Below, one piece after another: positions 13,026-14,636 of a DNA stretch of 14,636 nt (its first letter is position 1; the number at the start of each line of letters is the position of its first letter). The notes under the pieces were generated by a model. The model saw only the letters and a program-made list of their open reading frames with translations, was not told where the DNA came from and did not search any database. A program made the translations under genes and the position numbers. This DNA is from Prevotella sp. UBA5379 (lineage in GTDB: Bacteria > Bacteroidota > Bacteroidia > Bacteroidales > Bacteroidaceae), in assembly GCA_002409785.1 (NCBI GenBank), contig DHOX01000073.1:27821-42456 (forward strand), given 5' to 3'.

Positions 13026-14314
13026 ATAAAAAACGTGGATTACTGGCCCTCTCACCGCTGATCATTCTCATCATCCTCATCATCATTTTCACCCGTTATT
13101 CGGTAGATAAAAGTGACCGTGAGCCTAACCTGTCAATGTCCGTAGCTTTTCTGATATCAAGTATCTATGCCATCATGATCACCGGAGGTATGCCGATGAA
13201 AGCCAGGATTGACACCTACAGCAAGGGAGCAGGCTCCAGTAATATCATGCTGATGTTGTGGATCTATGTCCTTGCAGGAGCTTTTGCTTCTTCAGCCAAG
13301 GGAATGGGATCCATTGATGCTACAGTGAATTTAGCCCTCCATTACCTGCCGGCGAAGATGCTCCTTCCAGGTCTCTTCCTCGCCTCCTGTTTCATTTCCA
13401 TCTCCATTGGCACCAGCGTGGGTACAGTGGTAGCACTCGTCCCCATCGCCGCGGACATAGCCCATTCCATGGGTGCCAACGTGCCCATGATCACGGCAAT
13501 CATCGTGGGAGGGGCCTATTTCGGAGATAACCTTTCCTTCATCTCTGACACGACAGTAGTCGCCACACAGACACAGGGGTGTAACATGAGCGATAAATTC
13601 CGGGTCAACAGTCTGATCGTCATGCCTGTGGCCGTCATCGTACTGATCATATATACCTTCCTCGGCATACATATCCAATCCCCTGCATACATACCGAAGG
13701 TGGAATTTATCAAGGTAATTCCTTATCTCGTCGTATTAATCACTGCCATTGCCAGGATGAATGTTATGGCAGTACTGACGTTAGGCCTTATCCTCTGTGG
13801 CGTGATCGGAATGATAGACGGGGACTACTCCATTTACGGCTGGTTCAGTGCCATCGGCAACGGAGTCCTGGGCATGGGCGAACTGGTGATGATAGCAATG
13901 ATGGCCGGTGGCATGCTGGAGATCATCCGGGCGAACGGTGGCATCGATTATATCATTGACCGGCTCACCGCTCACGTCAAAGGTAAGAGAGGGGCTGAAC
14001 TGTCCATCGCGGCACTGGTTTCCCTGGTCAACATCTGCACGGCCAACAATACGGTAGCTATTCTGACTGTGGGTGATATTTCAAAACGGATCGGGGATAA
14101 ATTCGGCGTGGACAATCGTAAGGCAGCCAGTATCCTGGATACCTTCTCGTGTTGCGTGCAAGGGCTCCTTCCTTATGGGGTACAGATGCTGCTGGCCGCC
14201 GGGCTGGCTCATGTGAACCCGATGCAAATCCTGCCCTACCTGTACTACCCTATGGCTATAGGCATAGCCGCTTTGATGGCTATTCTTTTCCGGTACCCCA
14301 AAAAATACAGTTAA
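13022..14314 (+). CDS. NhaC-family Na+/H+ antiporter-like transporter in the uronate operon
   Basis: Inner-membrane protein of 430 residues with about 10-12 hydrophobic helices. The NhaC-like signature is GGAYFGDNLSFISDTT (163-178), preceded by ISIGTSVGTVVALVPIAADI (126-145). A second family-like half follows with VSLVNICTANNTVAILTVGD (333-352). Known NhaC proteins exchange Na+ for H+, and relatives exchange organic anions. The start is GTG 13022: MNKKRGLLALSPL fits the usual short basic N-terminus ahead of the first helix, and no in-frame ATG gives a better one. It lies 82 bp downstream of uxaA with no promoter in between, so it is probably cotranscribed. Position suggests Na+-coupled uptake of a uronate or related acid, or Na+ export to support such uptake. 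I give no gene symbol because the substrate is uncertain. Confidence 0.88.
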   Translation: MNKKRGLLALSPLIILIILIIIFTRYSVDKSDREPNLSMSVAFLISSIYAIMITGGMPMKARIDTYSKGAGSSNIMLMLWIYVLAGAFASSAKGMGSIDATVNLALHYLPAKMLLPGLFLASCFISISIGTSVGTVVALVPIAADIAHSMGANVPMITAIIVGGAYFGDNLSFISDTTVVATQTQGCNMSDKFRVNSLIVMPVAVIVLIIYTFLGIHIQSPAYIPKVEFIKVIPYLVVLITAIARMNVMAVLTLGLILCGVIGMIDGDYSIYGWFSAIGNGVLGMGELVMIAMMAGGMLEIIRANGGIDYIIDRLTAHVKGKRGAELSIAALVSLVNICTANNTVAILTVGDISKRIGDKFGVDNRKAASILDTFSCCVQGLLPYGVQMLLAAGLAHVNPMQILPYLYYPMAIGIAALMAILFRYPKKYS

Positions 14315-14346
14315 GAAGAGTCGTTTGGACTTAAATTCGTGAAATC

Positions 14347-14636
14347 ATGAACTTTATACAGAGAAATGTTTTTAAGAAATTACGTTCACAGTATTTCCTG
14401 TCTCATGAAACACTAGAACCCATGACGCGCTTCAAAATGCAAAAACTTGAAGCCCTGATGAATAATGTCACTGAATCAAAGGAGGGCAAGGTCACGCTGG
14501 CTACTCCTTTCCTGGAGAAGAAATTAAGATCTATAGAACTGACTGAACGCCATGCCATTGACACCAGTATAGAGACTCTTGAATTACTTCATCTCATCGT
14601 CTCGAACATCAATGCAATGCTCAACTATGGCGTGAG
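14347..14636 (+). CDS. Unrecognised protein, N-terminal part (cut by window end)
   Basis: ATG at 14347 opens a frame that stays open to the window end (96 complete codons). The visible product begins MNFIQRNVFKKLRSQYFLSH, is basic and helical, and has no signal peptide or membrane segment. It includes the stretch IETLELLHLIVSNINAML near the cut. It starts 32 bp after the transporter stop with no promoter or terminator seen between them, so it may be the fourth gene of the operon. I do not recognise the family. The start is plausible from position and the A/T-rich upstream sequence. Confidence 0.65.
   Translation, partial: MNFIQRNVFKKLRSQYFLSHETLEPMTRFKMQKLEALMNNVTESKEGKVTLATPFLEKKLRSIELTERHAIDTSIETLELLHLIVSNINAMLNYGV

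Noticed and set aside
1..14636. Defence system, mobile element, CRISPR, tRNA or riboswitch
   Set aside because: No transposase, integrase, repeat array, tRNA fold or known riboswitch pattern was seen on reading both strands.

Overview
The window reads as chromosome of a member of the Bacteroidales, probably Prevotella-like. Three things point there: promoters of the Bacteroidota type (TAnnTTTG at -7), A/T-rich translation starts without Shine-Dalgarno sequences, and a very large membrane sensor of a kind I associate with Bacteroides/Prevotella. The family placement is an inference. I see no tRNA, rRNA, CRISPR array, insertion sequence or phage gene.

Left part (1-3003, + strand): the 3' end of a prolyl-tRNA synthetase gene, a strong intrinsic terminator, and then rpsA (ribosomal protein S1) with its own promoter, a hairpin at the predicted 5' end of the mRNA and a very A/T-rich leader. 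A bidirectional terminator closes rpsA and also faces the convergent operon.

Middle part (3174-8163, - strand): a three-gene overlapping signalling operon. In order of transcription it holds a ~1200-residue membrane sensor made of two histidine-kinase-like modules in tandem, a response regulator with a divergent LuxR-like output domain, and a small five-helix membrane protein whose N-terminus resembles AbgT transporters. The first module of the sensor has an intact ATPase but no evident H-box. The second has an H-box-like HE(x)4P motif but a degenerate ATPase. This is the most unusual system in the window.

Right part (8197-14314): a divergent cluster for the lower hexuronate (galacturonate/pectin) pathway. 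On the - strand are kdgK (2-keto-3-deoxygluconate kinase) and eda (KDPG aldolase). On the + strand are a LacI-family regulator, uxaA (altronate dehydratase) and an NhaC-type Na+-coupled transporter. Together UxaA, KdgK and Eda convert D-altronate through KDG and KDPG to pyruvate and glyceraldehyde 3-phosphate. The 377-bp gap between kdgK and the regulator carries a promoter in each direction and three inverted repeats, each overlapping a promoter element; they are good operator candidates. UxaC and UxaB, needed to make altronate from galacturonate, are not in the window.

The window ends inside an unrecognised gene (14347 onward) just downstream of the transporter gene.
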